Positions 1 to 9,722 of a DNA stretch of 64,000 nt are shown here, in pieces. Made by a program: the position numbers and the translations under genes. The notes under the pieces are model-generated. The model was given only the letters and a program-made list of their open reading frames with translations, was not told the DNA's origin and made no database searches. The stretch is taken from assembly GCF_002531935.1 (NCBI RefSeq), contig NZ_NWSV01000003.1, positions 248,001 to 312,000 on the forward strand, read 5' to 3'. The stretch's first letter is position 1; each line of letters opens with the position of its first letter. Origin of the DNA: Rhizobium chutanense (GTDB lineage Bacteria > Pseudomonadota > Alphaproteobacteria > Rhizobiales > Rhizobiaceae).

Positions 1-458
1 TTGACCTCCATCGCCATTTCCTCGAGCGTCGGGACCTTGTCGCAATTGCCGACAAACTCAAGGTCGACGGCGATGGGCAGGGTTCCCGGCTCATTCGGCA
101 CGGTCGCCAGGACATTCTGCGCCTGATCCCTGCCCGGGCGGCAGAAGGTGAAGAAGTGATAGGCGCCCCTGACCAGCCCGGCCTCTCCGGCGCGCTGCCA
201 GTTCTCGGCGAACCTCGAATCCTTATGGTCGCCGCCTTCGGTGGCCTTCATGATCGCAAAACGCACGTTCGGCTGCGCGGCAACCGTCTTCCAATCGATG
301 TCGCCCTGGTGATGGCTGACATCGATGCCTTGGATCGGATGGGTTGACAAAGACGGATTGTTGAAACGAAACATACCGAAATCGTATGCGAAATAAGCAG
401 CGGATGCGACTATCAGAATTGCCGTCGCTCCGATCGTTCCCCAGACCAGGTTTCTCAC
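1..458 (-). CDS. GH25 family lysozyme, N-terminal part (cut by window edge)
   Basis: Probable membrane-anchored or exported muramidase cutting peptidoglycan glycan strands. The start is read as GTG at 458, just after an in-frame stop and behind a GGGGGA ribosome-binding site; the ATG at 462 is in another frame. Residues 4-25 form one hydrophobic segment (signal anchor or signal peptide). The GH25 fold begins near residue 42, with the DVSHHQG motif at 46-52 and a V-D-L-E strand at 131-134 that carry the family's expected catalytic Asp/Glu residues. About 152 residues are visible and the C-terminus lies beyond the left edge. Divergent from cysS. The family call is good; cell-wall remodelling versus defence cannot be decided. 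Confidence 0.85.
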   Translation of the reverse strand, partial: MRNLVWGTIGATAILIVASAAYFAYDFGMFRFNNPSLSTHPIQGIDVSHHQGDIDWKTVAAQPNVRFAIMKATEGGDHKDSRFAENWQRAGEAGLVRGAYHFFTFCRPGRDQAQNVLATVPNEPGTLPIAVDLEFVGNCDKVPTLEEMAMEV

Positions 459-812
459 TCATTCCCCCAGTTTTCAGCAGCCTGTCAACTGGCTATTGGC
501 GATTTGCGCCGGGAAAATGGCGGACGCGCCTCCGCGCGCTCACCATATCTTCGCCGGGCGCTCGCCCTTGCAATCGTGTCGCCGGATATGTCGCTCCGGT
601 TGCCGCCGGATCGCTCCCCATCCCTCTTGACCAAATGCCATTCCCACGCCATAAATCGCGCCATGAAAACGGTTATCTGCATTACCTGCCGGAAGATTAT
701 TCGCTAGCGCGAGCGCTGGCCCGGCCGTTTTCATCTCCCAGATAGTCAAGATGCGAAACGCCCCGGCCCGCCGGTCGCACTATTTTTCTGATCGTGCCTT
801 TGGGAGAATGGA
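459..812. other. Intergenic region between lysozyme gene and cysS
   Basis: Divergent spacer of about 350 bp. No convincing gene was found: the reading frames across it overlap in both directions and match no family I know. It should hold the promoters of the flanking genes. A GGGAGA ribosome-binding site lies just before the cysS ATG. Confidence 0.5.
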
Positions 813-2204
813 ATGGACGCGACGCCGGAATTGAAGCTGTACAACACGCTGACGCGGGAAAAATCGGTCTTCGCGCCGATCGATCCCGACAATGTCCGCA
901 TGTATGTCTGCGGCCCGACCGTCTATGACTTCGCCCATATCGGCAATGCCCGGCCGGTGATCGTCTTCGACGTGCTGTTCCGGCTGCTGCGCCATATCTA
1001 TGGCCAAGATCACGTCACCTATGCCCGCAACATCACCGACGTCGACGACAAGATCAATGCGCGGGCGCTGCGGGATCATCCGGGCCTGCCGCTGAACGAT
1101 GCGATCCGCGCCGTTACCGAAAAGACCGAGACGCAGTTTCACGCCGATGTCGCCGAGCTCGGCTGCCTGGAGCCGAATGTCGAGCCGCGCGCCACCGATA
1201 ATATCGTCGAGATGACCGAGATCATCGAGAAGCTGATCGGCAACGGCCATGCCTACGTCGCAGCCGGCGAAGTGCTGTTCGACACCAAATCCATGGCGGA
1301 CTACGGCCAGCTTTCGAAGCGCCCGCTCGACGAGCAGCAGGCCGGCGCCCGCGTCGCCGTCGACGCGCACAAGAAGAACCCGGGCGATTTCGTGCTCTGG
1401 AAACTGTCGAGCCATAACGAACCCGGCTGGGAGAGCCCATGGGGCCGCGGCCGGCCGGGCTGGCATATCGAATGCTCGGCAATGAGCCGGCGTTATCTCG
1501 GCGATGTCTTCGACATTCACGGCGGCGGGCTGGATCTGATCTTCCCGCATCATGAAAACGAAATCGCCCAGTCGCGCTGCGCCCACGGCACCGAGGTGAT
1601 GGCGAATGTCTGGATGCACAACGGCTTCGTGCAGGTCGAAGGCCGCAAGATGTCGAAATCCGAAGGCAATTTCGTCACGATCCACGATCTGCTGCACACG
1701 CAGATCTTCGGCGGGCGGAAATGGCCGGGAGAAGTGCTGCGCCTTGCCATGCTGATGACGCATTACCGCGAGCCGATCGATTTCTCGATCAAGCGGCTGG
1801 AAGAGGCCGAACGCCTGCTCGCCAAATGGCCGGCGACGGAAGCCGGCGATGCCAAGCCGGATGAGAGCGTGCTGAACGCTCTCTCCGACGACCTCAACAC
1901 CGTCGCGGCAGTTCAGGCGTTGCATGCGCTGGCGCAGGCCGCCCACACAGATCCCGCCGCCGGCGCTACCTTTGCCGCAACGGCTTCCCTCCTCGGCCTA
2001 TTGCCGAAGAAAGCCGAAATCGACGAAGCCGTCGCGGCGGCAGTCGATGCGCTGGTCGCCATGCGTCTCGAAATGCTGAAGGCGAAGAATTTTGCTGAAG
2101 CCGACAAGATCCGCGACGAGCTGACGGCAAAAGGCATCCAGCTGAAGGACGGCAAGGATGCGGCGACCGGTGAGCGGGTGACGACTTGGGAGGTCAAGCG
2201 GTAA
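813..2204 (+). CDS. cysS: Cysteine--tRNA ligase
   Basis: Cytosolic class I aminoacyl-tRNA synthetase that charges tRNA-Cys. At 463 residues it has the usual bacterial length. The Rossmann catalytic domain carries the HIGH-type motif HIGN at 42-45 and KMSKS at 279-283. The zinc ligands expected for CysRS are visible as C33, C221, H246 and E250, within F-P-H-H-E-N-E at 244-250. The C-terminal third is the helical DALR/anticodon-binding part. The ATG follows GGGAGA at good spacing. It stands alone: a large palindromic repeat follows its stop. Confidence 0.98.
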   Translation: MDATPELKLYNTLTREKSVFAPIDPDNVRMYVCGPTVYDFAHIGNARPVIVFDVLFRLLRHIYGQDHVTYARNITDVDDKINARALRDHPGLPLNDAIRAVTEKTETQFHADVAELGCLEPNVEPRATDNIVEMTEIIEKLIGNGHAYVAAGEVLFDTKSMADYGQLSKRPLDEQQAGARVAVDAHKKNPGDFVLWKLSSHNEPGWESPWGRGRPGWHIECSAMSRRYLGDVFDIHGGGLDLIFPHHENEIAQSRCAHGTEVMANVWMHNGFVQVEGRKMSKSEGNFVTIHDLLHTQIFGGRKWPGEVLRLAMLMTHYREPIDFSIKRLEEAERLLAKWPATEAGDAKPDESVLNALSDDLNTVAAVQALHALAQAAHTDPAAGATFAATASLLGLLPKKAEIDEAVAAAVDALVAMRLEMLKAKNFAEADKIRDELTAKGIQLKDGKDAATGERVTTWEVKR

Positions 2205-2226
2205 GATGGGTTGGGCGGCTGGATAT

Positions 2227-2412
2227 ACCCCCCTCTGCCCTGCCGGGCATCTCCCCCACAAGGGGGGAGATCGGCTGGAAGCACTCGCTCGCCCTGATCA
2301 TGCGTACGATCCAGCGAAAGCTGCTCGCTACACTGTCGGGATTTGGCGAGGCCAGTGCGTCTTGCCAATCTCCCCCCTTGTGGGGGAGATGCCCGGCAGG
2401 GCAGAGGGGGGT
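2227..2412. repeat. Palindromic repeat element with 45-bp perfect inverted arms
   Basis: The arms at 2227-2271 and 2368-2412 are exact reverse complements and are separated by 96 nt. Each arm also contains smaller palindromes, for example CCCTGCCGGGC and CTCCCCC-ACAA-GGGGGGAG. This resembles rhizobial intergenic mosaic (RIME-like) or MITE-like elements. It sits between cysS and a DUF559 gene. An open frame crosses it in phase with the downstream gene, but that is not evidence of coding. Confidence 0.85.
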
Positions 2413-2448
2413 GCCGCACCCCCGTCACGTCATAGCGAGAGGCAAGAC

Positions 2449-2814
2449 ATGTCGCATACACCGGTTCCGCCGCAACGGCGGGCAAATGCCCGGCATATGC
2501 GCAAGGCTATGACTGACGCCGAATTGAAGCTCTGGAACGAGCTTCGCGCCCATCGCTTGATGGGCCTCGGCTTCCGCCGACAGATGCCGATCGCCGGCTA
2601 TATCGTCGATTTCGCATGCCCCACCCATCACCTTATCGTCGAGATAGACGGCTCGCAGCACGCGCTTGCCCCTAATCTCACCTACGATGAAATCAGAACT
2701 CAGCGTCTCCAGACAGACGGCTGGATCGTCCTACGCTTCTGGAACGATGATATTCTTCGGGATATCGACAGTGTGTGCAGCCATATTATCCGCACCATCG
2801 GAACGGAGCTGTGA
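2449..2814 (+). CDS. DUF559 domain protein (predicted Vsr-like endonuclease fold)
   Basis: A 121-residue protein of the DUF559 family, which is predicted to share the PD-(D/E)XK nuclease fold of very-short-patch repair endonucleases. Seen: an N-terminal helix with A-E-x-x-L-W, then G-Y-I-V-D-F, then V-E-I-D-G-S-Q-H, the acidic and Gln residues typical of the fold. The ATG at 2449 is preferred because the frame upstream runs through the inverted repeat. The stop overlaps the next ATG by one base (TGATG), so it probably shares a transcript with the GFA genes. DUF559 genes are often solitary and scattered among repeats; no mismatch-repair or methylase partner is nearby. Biological role unknown. 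Confidence 0.85.
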   Translation: MSHTPVPPQRRANARHMRKAMTDAELKLWNELRAHRLMGLGFRRQMPIAGYIVDFACPTHHLIVEIDGSQHALAPNLTYDEIRTQRLQTDGWIVLRFWNDDILRDIDSVCSHIIRTIGTEL

Positions 2815-3293
2815 TGACCAAGACCCACACCGGCGGCTGCCAATGTGGAGCGATACGCTTTCGCGTCAGCGGCGACCTCAAGGATTCCTCGATCTGTCAT
2901 TGCCGCATGTGCCAGAAGGCGTTCGGGGCCTATTATGCGCCGCTGGTTTCGGTGCGCGGCGCTGAGTTCGAATGGACGCGCGGAGCACGCAAGACTTTCC
3001 GCTCCTCGAATTTCGTCGCGCGTGGCTTCTGCGGCGACTGCGGCACGCCGCTGACCTATGAAGCGCCGGATGGAATGGCCGTTGCCGCAGGCGCATTCGA
3101 TGATCCGTCGTTGCTGCCGCCGACCATCCAATGGGGCGTGGAAGGCAAGATCGGCTTTGTCGATCATCTGCACGAACTGCCCGCAGAGCGAACCGAGGCG
3201 GATCTGACGGCCGGTTCCTTCCTGCACGACCTGGTTTCCTATCAGCACCCCGACCACGATACGCCGGTCTGGCCGCCGGAGGATCGCGCATGA
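2814..3293 (+). CDS. GFA family protein, copy 1
   Basis: A 159-residue member of the GFA (glutathione-dependent formaldehyde-activating enzyme / CENP-V) zinc-binding fold. The cysteine pattern is complete: G-G-C-x-C-G near the N-terminus, C-H-C-x-x-C about 30 residues later, and G-F-C-G-D-C-G-T-P downstream. These ligands bind structural and catalytic zinc in characterised members. Most GFA proteins are not proven formaldehyde enzymes, so the substrate is open. The ATG overlaps the DUF559 stop, and the end overlaps copy 2 by ATGA, indicating translational coupling. First of three tandem paralogues. Confidence 0.88.
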   Translation: MTKTHTGGCQCGAIRFRVSGDLKDSSICHCRMCQKAFGAYYAPLVSVRGAEFEWTRGARKTFRSSNFVARGFCGDCGTPLTYEAPDGMAVAAGAFDDPSLLPPTIQWGVEGKIGFVDHLHELPAERTEADLTAGSFLHDLVSYQHPDHDTPVWPPEDRA

Positions 3294-3774
3294 CGAAACC
3301 GGCAGGGCATACGGGCGGATGCCAGTGCGGCGCGGTTCGTTATCGCGCGCGCGGTGAACTCGGTTATCCCCATATCTGCCATTGCCGCATGTGCCAGAAG
3401 GCGGCCGGCAATTATTTTCTGCCGCTGGCGGCGGCCAAGCGCACGGATTTCGAGCTGACGCGCGCGGAGCCCAAATGGTTCCGCTCGTCCGATCTCGTGC
3501 GGCGCGGTTTCTGCGGCGATTGCGGCACGCCGCTGTTCTACGATATTCCGGAAACGGACTTCATCAACATCGCTCTCGGCTCGCTGGATGATCCCGACGC
3601 GGTCAAGCCGGTGATGCAATCGAACACCGGCCGCAAGATGTCCTGGTTTCACGCGATCGACGGCTTGCCGCTGGAACCGGAGCCGGACACGTCGGAGCGC
3701 GAAGATGCGATCGCGGCAACCAATCATCAGCATCCCGACCATGATACGAAAAGCTGGCCACCCGGAGAAACCCT

Positions 3775-3778
<4 letters not shown>
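3290..3778 (+). CDS. GFA family protein, copy 2
   Basis: A 162-residue paralogue of its neighbours with the same three cysteine clusters (G-G-C-Q-C-G, C-H-C-R-M-C, G-F-C-G-D-C-G-T-P) and the same C-terminal H-P-D-H-D-T-x-x-W-P block. The start ATG overlaps the previous stop by 4 bp and its stop overlaps the next ATG by 4 bp. It has a longer mid-region, with about one extra turn before the last block, than copies 1 and 3. Function inferred only at fold level: zinc-dependent, possibly acting on glutathione or S-adducts. Confidence 0.88.
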
Positions 3779-5210
<1,432 letters not shown>

Positions 5211-5228
5211 TTGCCGGGGTCGGGGCAG

Positions 5229-5347
5229 CCCCTCACCCTAACCCTCTCCCCGCTCGCGGGGAGAGGGGACGTGCCTCGCGATACGGTGCGGCATTCCCCT
5301 TCTCCCCGTCAGAACGGGGAGAAGGTGGCGGCAGCCGGATGAGGGGC
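5229..5347. repeat. RIME-like intergenic palindromes
   Basis: Two GC-rich hairpins lie back to back: CTCTCCCCGC-TCGC-GGGGAGAG, then CTTCTCCCCGT with ACGGGGAGAAG. The 31-nt segment 5316-5346 recurs exactly at 58313-58343 in the iolE-iolB gap. The layout fits rhizobial intergenic mosaic elements. It lies between pip and cimA and may act as a transcript-end structure. Confidence 0.75.
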
Positions 5348-5391
5348 AGCATCCGCAGGACAACAACACCCGCCCGCCGGGAGGAAACGAC

Positions 5392-7005
5392 ATGAAAGAA
5401 CGCATCTACCTCTTCGATACGACGCTCCGGGACGGGCAGCAGACGCCTGGGATCGATTTTTCGGTCGAGGACAAGATTGCGATCGCCGCGATGCTCGACG
5501 AGTTCGGCTTCGACTATGTCGAGGGCGGATATCCCGGCGCCAATCCGACCGATACGGCCTTCTTCAGCGAAAAACGCACCGGCCAGGCCCGCTTCGTCGC
5601 TTTCGGCATGACCAAGCGGGCGGGTGTTTCGGTCTCCAACGATCCCGGCATTGCCGGGCTGCTGCAGGCGAAAAGCGACGCCATCTGTTTCGTCGCCAAG
5701 AGCTGGGATTATCACGTCGCGGTGGCGCTCGGCTGCACCAACGAGGAAAACCTCGAAAGCATTGCCGAAAGCGTCAAGGCCGCCGTCGGCGCCGGCAAGG
5801 AAGCGATCGTCGATTGCGAGCACTTCTTCGACGGTTTCAAGGCCAATCCGGCCTATGCGCTCGCCTGCGCGAAAACGGCCTATGAGAGCGGCGCACGCTG
5901 GGTCGTGCTCTGCGACACCAATGGCGGCACGCAGCCGCCGGAGGTGCGCGCCATCGTCGAGGCGGTGATCGCCGCGGGCGTTCCCGGCCACTGTCTCGGC
6001 ATTCATGCGCATAACGACACCGGCCAGGCGGTCGCCAATTCGCTTGCCGCGGTCGAAGCCGGTGTGAGGCAGATTCAGGGCACGCTGAACGGCATCGGCG
6101 AACGCTGCGGCAATGCCAATCTGGTGACGCTGATCCCGACTTTGGCGCTGAAGAGCGCTTATACCTCGCGTTTCGAAACGGCGATCGACGAGGAGCGGCT
6201 GCTCAACCTCACCCGGCTCTCGCATGCCTTCGACGAGTTGCTCAACCGCTCGCCCGACCACCAGATGCCCTATGTCGGCGCTTCCGCCTTCGCCACCAAG
6301 GCCGGCATCCATGCATCGGCGCTGATCAAAGACCCGCGCACCTATGAACACGTGCCGCCGGAAACCGTCGGCAACTTCCGCAAGGTCATGGTTTCCGACC
6401 AGGGCGGCAAGGCGAACTTCATCAATGCGCTGAAGCGGCGCGGCATCACCGTGGCCAAGGACGATCCGAAGCTCGACCTGCTGATCTCGATCGTCAAGGA
6501 ACGTGAATCCATCGGCTATGCCTATGAGGGCGCGGATGCGAGCTTCGAGCTGCTGGCACACCGCACGCTCGGCACAATCCCGGAATTCTTCACCATCGAA
6601 GGCTTCCGCGTGATGATCGAGCGCCGCTTCGACAGTCTCGGCCGCGTGAAGATCGTCTCGGAGGCGGTGGTCAAGATCACCATCGACGGCCAGACGCTGA
6701 TGTCGGTCGCCGATGCCGAAGGCCCGGTCAACGCGCTCGACCTGGCGCTGCGCAAGGATTTCGGCAAATACCAGCACGAGATCGACGATCTGGTGCTCGC
6801 CGATTTCAAAGTGCGTATCCTCAATGGCGGCACGGAGGCGATCACCCGCGTGCTGATTGAATCCACCGACAGCGACGGCGTGCGCTGGTGGACGGTCGGC
6901 GTCTCGGAGAACATCATCGACGCCTCATTCCAGGCGCTGATGGACTCCGTCATTTACAAGCTGATGAAGAACCGGCAACTGGCCGGCAAGATCGCGGCGG
7001 AATAA
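5392..7005 (+). CDS. cimA: (R)-citramalate synthase
   Basis: Condenses pyruvate and acetyl-CoA to citramalate, the first step of the threonine-independent route to 2-oxobutanoate and isoleucine. The product is 537 residues, matching the long CimA class. Seen: N-terminal F-D-T-T-L-R-D-G-Q-Q-T-P-G of the DRE-TIM/HMGL-like barrel, H-A-H-N-D-T-G with metal-binding histidines, and G-E-R-C-G-N-A-N, followed by the communication region and a C-terminal LeuA-type regulatory dimer domain (about residues 400-520). The C-terminal domain implies feedback control, probably by isoleucine. An isopropylmalate or homocitrate synthase is less likely given the start motif and length. The ATG follows GGAGGAAAC. 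Confidence 0.9.
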   Translation: MKERIYLFDTTLRDGQQTPGIDFSVEDKIAIAAMLDEFGFDYVEGGYPGANPTDTAFFSEKRTGQARFVAFGMTKRAGVSVSNDPGIAGLLQAKSDAICFVAKSWDYHVAVALGCTNEENLESIAESVKAAVGAGKEAIVDCEHFFDGFKANPAYALACAKTAYESGARWVVLCDTNGGTQPPEVRAIVEAVIAAGVPGHCLGIHAHNDTGQAVANSLAAVEAGVRQIQGTLNGIGERCGNANLVTLIPTLALKSAYTSRFETAIDEERLLNLTRLSHAFDELLNRSPDHQMPYVGASAFATKAGIHASALIKDPRTYEHVPPETVGNFRKVMVSDQGGKANFINALKRRGITVAKDDPKLDLLISIVKERESIGYAYEGADASFELLAHRTLGTIPEFFTIEGFRVMIERRFDSLGRVKIVSEAVVKITIDGQTLMSVADAEGPVNALDLALRKDFGKYQHEIDDLVLADFKVRILNGGTEAITRVLIESTDSDGVRWWTVGVSENIIDASFQALMDSVIYKLMKNRQLAGKIAAE

Positions 7006-7018
7006 GTCTGTTCCGCCG
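6995..7018. terminator. Hairpin at convergent cimA / GNAT ends
   Basis: CGGCGGAA (6995-7002) pairs with TTCCGCCG (7011-7018); the cimA TAA lies in the loop. The position between convergent stops suggests a bidirectional transcript end, but there is no T-run. Confidence 0.4.
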
Positions 7019-7024
7019 ATTCGG

Positions 7025-7504
7025 CTAACCGCGGGCAAACGCCACCAGTGTCTCGCCCGCCATCCTATAGCGGATCCATTCCTTCTGCGGCTGCGCGCCA
7101 ATCGCCTCGTAGACACGGATCGAGGGTTCGTTCCAGTCGAGCACGCTCCATTCGAAGCGGCCGCAACCCTTTTCCAGCGCGATCTGTGCCAGGCGCCGCA
7201 AAAGCGCCTTGCCGGCGCCCGAGCCGCGCGCGTCCGGTGTTACATAGAGATCCTCCAGATAAAGACCGTTCTTCGCTTGCCATGTCGAATAGCTGAAGAA
7301 ATAAACCGCCATGCCGATGGCGCGACCCTCGCGTTCGCAGATCAGCGCATGCGTGACGGAACCGTCGCCGAAGATCGCCGCACGCGTGCTCTCCTCGGTC
7401 GCCTCGACCTCGTGGATCGCCTTTTCATAATCGGCCAATTCGCGGACAAATCGCAGGATCGTTGCCGCGTCTGAAGGCATTGCCGGGCGTACGGTAAGGG
7501 TCAC
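7025..7504 (-). CDS. GNAT family N-acetyltransferase
   Basis: A 159-residue single-domain acetyl-CoA-dependent acyltransferase. Motif A, V-T-P-D-A-R-G-S-G-A-G-K-A-L-L, supplies the pyrophosphate-binding loop, and W-N-E-P-S-I-R-V-Y-E near the C-terminus is motif B. The overall layout resembles the diamine/polyamine and thialysine acetyltransferase branch, but the substrate is not determined. The start is GTG at 7504, with AGGAG about 8 nt upstream. Convergent with cimA and divergent from rarD. Confidence 0.85.
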   Translation of the reverse strand: MTLTVRPAMPSDAATILRFVRELADYEKAIHEVEATEESTRAAIFGDGSVTHALICEREGRAIGMAVYFFSYSTWQAKNGLYLEDLYVTPDARGSGAGKALLRRLAQIALEKGCGRFEWSVLDWNEPSIRVYEAIGAQPQKEWIRYRMAGETLVAFARG

Positions 7505-7705
7505 GTGAGAGGCTCCTGATCTGGCGCTTGGCGCTCCAGATGAAAGAACTTGCCGAGCCTGTCAACTGAATGGGCGGATCGTATCGGCGGGTTTGCTCCG
7601 CCATCCGCTTTAAATTCTTTAGCCTTCATTCAACGAAATGAATTGGCCTATTCACGGCGCTTAAGCTAGGCCGGATCAGAAGAAGAACAAAGATGGAAAC
7701 GCCCG

Positions 7706-8620
7706 ATGTCGACCGATGTATCCGTTCCCTTGGCCAAGAACGAAGACAGTCCGCGCGGTTTTGCCTTCGCGCTGACCGCCTATCTGCTCTGGGGCTTCCT
7801 GCCGATCTACATGAAGGCAGTGGCGCATATTTCGCCGGCCGAGGTGATTGCCCACCGCATCGTCTGGTCGCTGCCGCTGGCAGGCATCGTGCTGATCGTA
7901 CTCGGGCGCACCAATGATATCGCGACAGCGCTGCGCTCGCCACGCATGCTGGCGATGGCAGCGCTCACCGCCTCGCTGATCACCGTCAACTGGGGCACCT
8001 ATGTCTGGGCGATCGGCGCCGGCCATTCGCTCGATGCCGCGCTCGGCTATTTCATCAATCCGCTGTTCAGCATCTTCCTCGGCGCGGTGCTGCTAAAGGA
8101 GAAGCTGCAGCCGTTGCAGATCGCGGCGATCGCGCTTGCGGCCCTTGCCGTCGCCATTCTCGCCTTCGATAGCGGCGGCATCCCTTGGGTGGCGCTGACG
8201 CTGGCCATCTCGTGGGGTTTCTACGCCTTGCTGCGCAAGACGCTGCCGCTCGGGCCGAATCAGGGCTTCTTCCTCGAAGTGCTGATCCTCAGCGGGCCGG
8301 CCCTCCTTTACATCCTCTATCTCGAATTCGGCAGCGGCCAGGGCCATTTCTACCGCACAGGCCTTGCCGATACGTCGCTGCTGCTCGGCTGCGGCGTCAT
8401 CACCGCCGTGCCGCTGATGATCTACGCCAACGGCGCCAAGCTGCTGAAGCTTTCGACGATCGGCATCATGCAGTATATCGCGCCGACGATGATCTTCCTG
8501 ATCGCGGTCTTCGTCTTCCAGGAGCCGCTCGGCACGGCGCGCATGATTGCCTTCGCGCTGATCTGGGCGGGGTTGTTCCTCTACAGCTGGTCGATGCTGA
8601 AGGGAAGCCGCGGGCGCTAG
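7706..8620 (+). CDS. rarD: RarD-type EamA/DMT transporter
   Basis: Inner-membrane drug/metabolite transporter superfamily protein of 304 residues with about ten hydrophobic helices in two EamA repeats. The N-terminal F-A-L-T-A-Y-L-L-W-G-F-L-P-I-Y and mid-protein N-W-G-T-Y-V-W-A-I are typical of RarD. The name comes from a chloramphenicol-sensitivity phenotype in other bacteria; the natural substrate is unknown. The gene is solitary, with a 200-bp spacer shared with the divergent GNAT gene. Confidence 0.88.
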   Translation: MSTDVSVPLAKNEDSPRGFAFALTAYLLWGFLPIYMKAVAHISPAEVIAHRIVWSLPLAGIVLIVLGRTNDIATALRSPRMLAMAALTASLITVNWGTYVWAIGAGHSLDAALGYFINPLFSIFLGAVLLKEKLQPLQIAAIALAALAVAILAFDSGGIPWVALTLAISWGFYALLRKTLPLGPNQGFFLEVLILSGPALLYILYLEFGSGQGHFYRTGLADTSLLLGCGVITAVPLMIYANGAKLLKLSTIGIMQYIAPTMIFLIAVFVFQEPLGTARMIAFALIWAGLFLYSWSMLKGSRGR

Positions 8621-8695
8621 GTCGGAGTCCCTGTCCAACGGATGTCGTCGTTGCTACGTAACGATCGAACCATCGAAAGCCGGAGCGCGTCGGCT

Positions 8696-9628
8696 TTAAA
8701 ACCAGGACAGCAGCGCCGTGCGGACAACGATCCCGGCCAATGCGCTCACGACGGCGACGCCTGCCACCGGCCTGAGCGCCGGCACCGAAGCGATCAGGAT
8801 GGAAAGACCGGGAACGTCGAGAGGGTTTAGCAGAAATGCGGACCCGTGAATGATCTTCTCAGGCGCAAGGCCCTGCTCCTTGTGGAGGTCGAGTAACAGC
8901 GTGACCGCTGCGCTCGACCCTGCCAGGCACTTTGTGAGGAAGAACAGGACATCCTGCTGCGAGACGCCGAGCAACTGAAGCAACGGCTGCGCAACGGACG
9001 TGAAGGCCGAAAGTGCGCCTGTGCTTTGGATTAGCCTCACCATCGCTAGGGAGATGACGAGCACCGGCAGAATTGCCGAAATGACCCGAACGGCATCTGC
9101 GCCACCGCGGTTGATTGCCGCCAGCAGATCGCGTCTTGCGGCGACGTGGTCATCGGCCGTGTCACGGGAACAGACCGTTTCAAACAAGGAACGGCGTCCA
9201 ATCATCCAGCAGGCGAGAGTGGACGCCACAAGCGCTCCGCAAAGACCGTTGACGATGATCAAGCCGGGATCGACACCGAGGCTTGCGAGCGGAAAACTGG
9301 CATTTGCCGGCGCGGCCGCAAGCACCGCGGCAAAGGCGGCGGCCATGAATCGCTCCGATGTCCGTTTGTGCGCCATGAGCGACAGGGCCGCGACCGGGGC
9401 TGCCGAACTGACGAGGCTGAGCTGGATAATCGCCAAGGCTCCGAAACCGTCCAGACCGAACAATCGGAAGAGCGGGTCGGCCTTGCCGGCCATCCATCGC
9501 AAGGCGCTCATACCCTCGAGATAGCGCATCAGCGAGAATGTCACGATCATCAACGGCAGAAAGGTGAATATCGCGATGTCGACGGCACTTCGTCCGGCAT
9601 CCAGGATGGCGTTGATCAGTATTGTCAT
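8696..9628 (-). CDS. Nucleoside-recognition (Gate) domain membrane protein
   Basis: A 310-residue integral membrane protein with many hydrophobic helices and the Gate-type repeat: an N-terminal half around L-S-L-V-S-S-A-A-P-V-A and a second around L-A-G-S-S-A-A-V-T. Gate domains occur in nucleoside transporters, FeoB and SpmA/SpmB-like proteins. The substrate is not readable from sequence. It lies 94 bp downstream of the alpha/beta hydrolase gene on the same strand, with a hairpin between them, so it may be the last gene of a three-gene unit whose enzymes handle the transported compound (inference). Confidence 0.72.
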   Translation of the reverse strand: MTILINAILDAGRSAVDIAIFTFLPLMIVTFSLMRYLEGMSALRWMAGKADPLFRLFGLDGFGALAIIQLSLVSSAAPVAALSLMAHKRTSERFMAAAFAAVLAAAPANASFPLASLGVDPGLIIVNGLCGALVASTLACWMIGRRSLFETVCSRDTADDHVAARRDLLAAINRGGADAVRVISAILPVLVISLAMVRLIQSTGALSAFTSVAQPLLQLLGVSQQDVLFFLTKCLAGSSAAVTLLLDLHKEQGLAPEKIIHGSAFLLNPLDVPGLSILIASVPALRPVAGVAVVSALAGIVVRTALLSWF

Positions 9629-9680
9629 GGGAACGAGTGACTTGATGGCCGCGCCGAGCTTGCGGCAGGCTGATGGAGGA

Positions 9681-9712
9681 AGCGGGCCCCGGATTTGATC
9701 CCGGAGCCCGCT
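9681..9712. repeat. Palindrome with GGATTTGATCC core
   Basis: A 12-bp stem (AGCGGGCcCCGG / CCGGaGCCCGCT, one mismatch) around ATTTGATC, lying 10 bp past the stop of the alpha/beta hydrolase gene. The core resembles that of the palindrome at 31258-31306. It could weaken transcription into the Gate gene. Confidence 0.6.
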
Positions 9713-9722
9713 CGTTCAAATT

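Noticed and set aside
663..707. 14-codon frame with a C-x-x-C in the cysS leader (leader-peptide candidate)
   Set aside because: Two Cys codons just upstream of cysS are suggestive, but there is no good ribosome-binding site and no terminator-like stem between it and cysS.
780..1946. 388-codon minus-strand frame opposite cysS
   Set aside because: Shadow of the cysS reading frame caused by high third-position GC; no recognisable domain.
5233..6777. 514-codon minus-strand frame opposite cimA
   Set aside because: Shadow of cimA that also runs into the RIME-like repeat.
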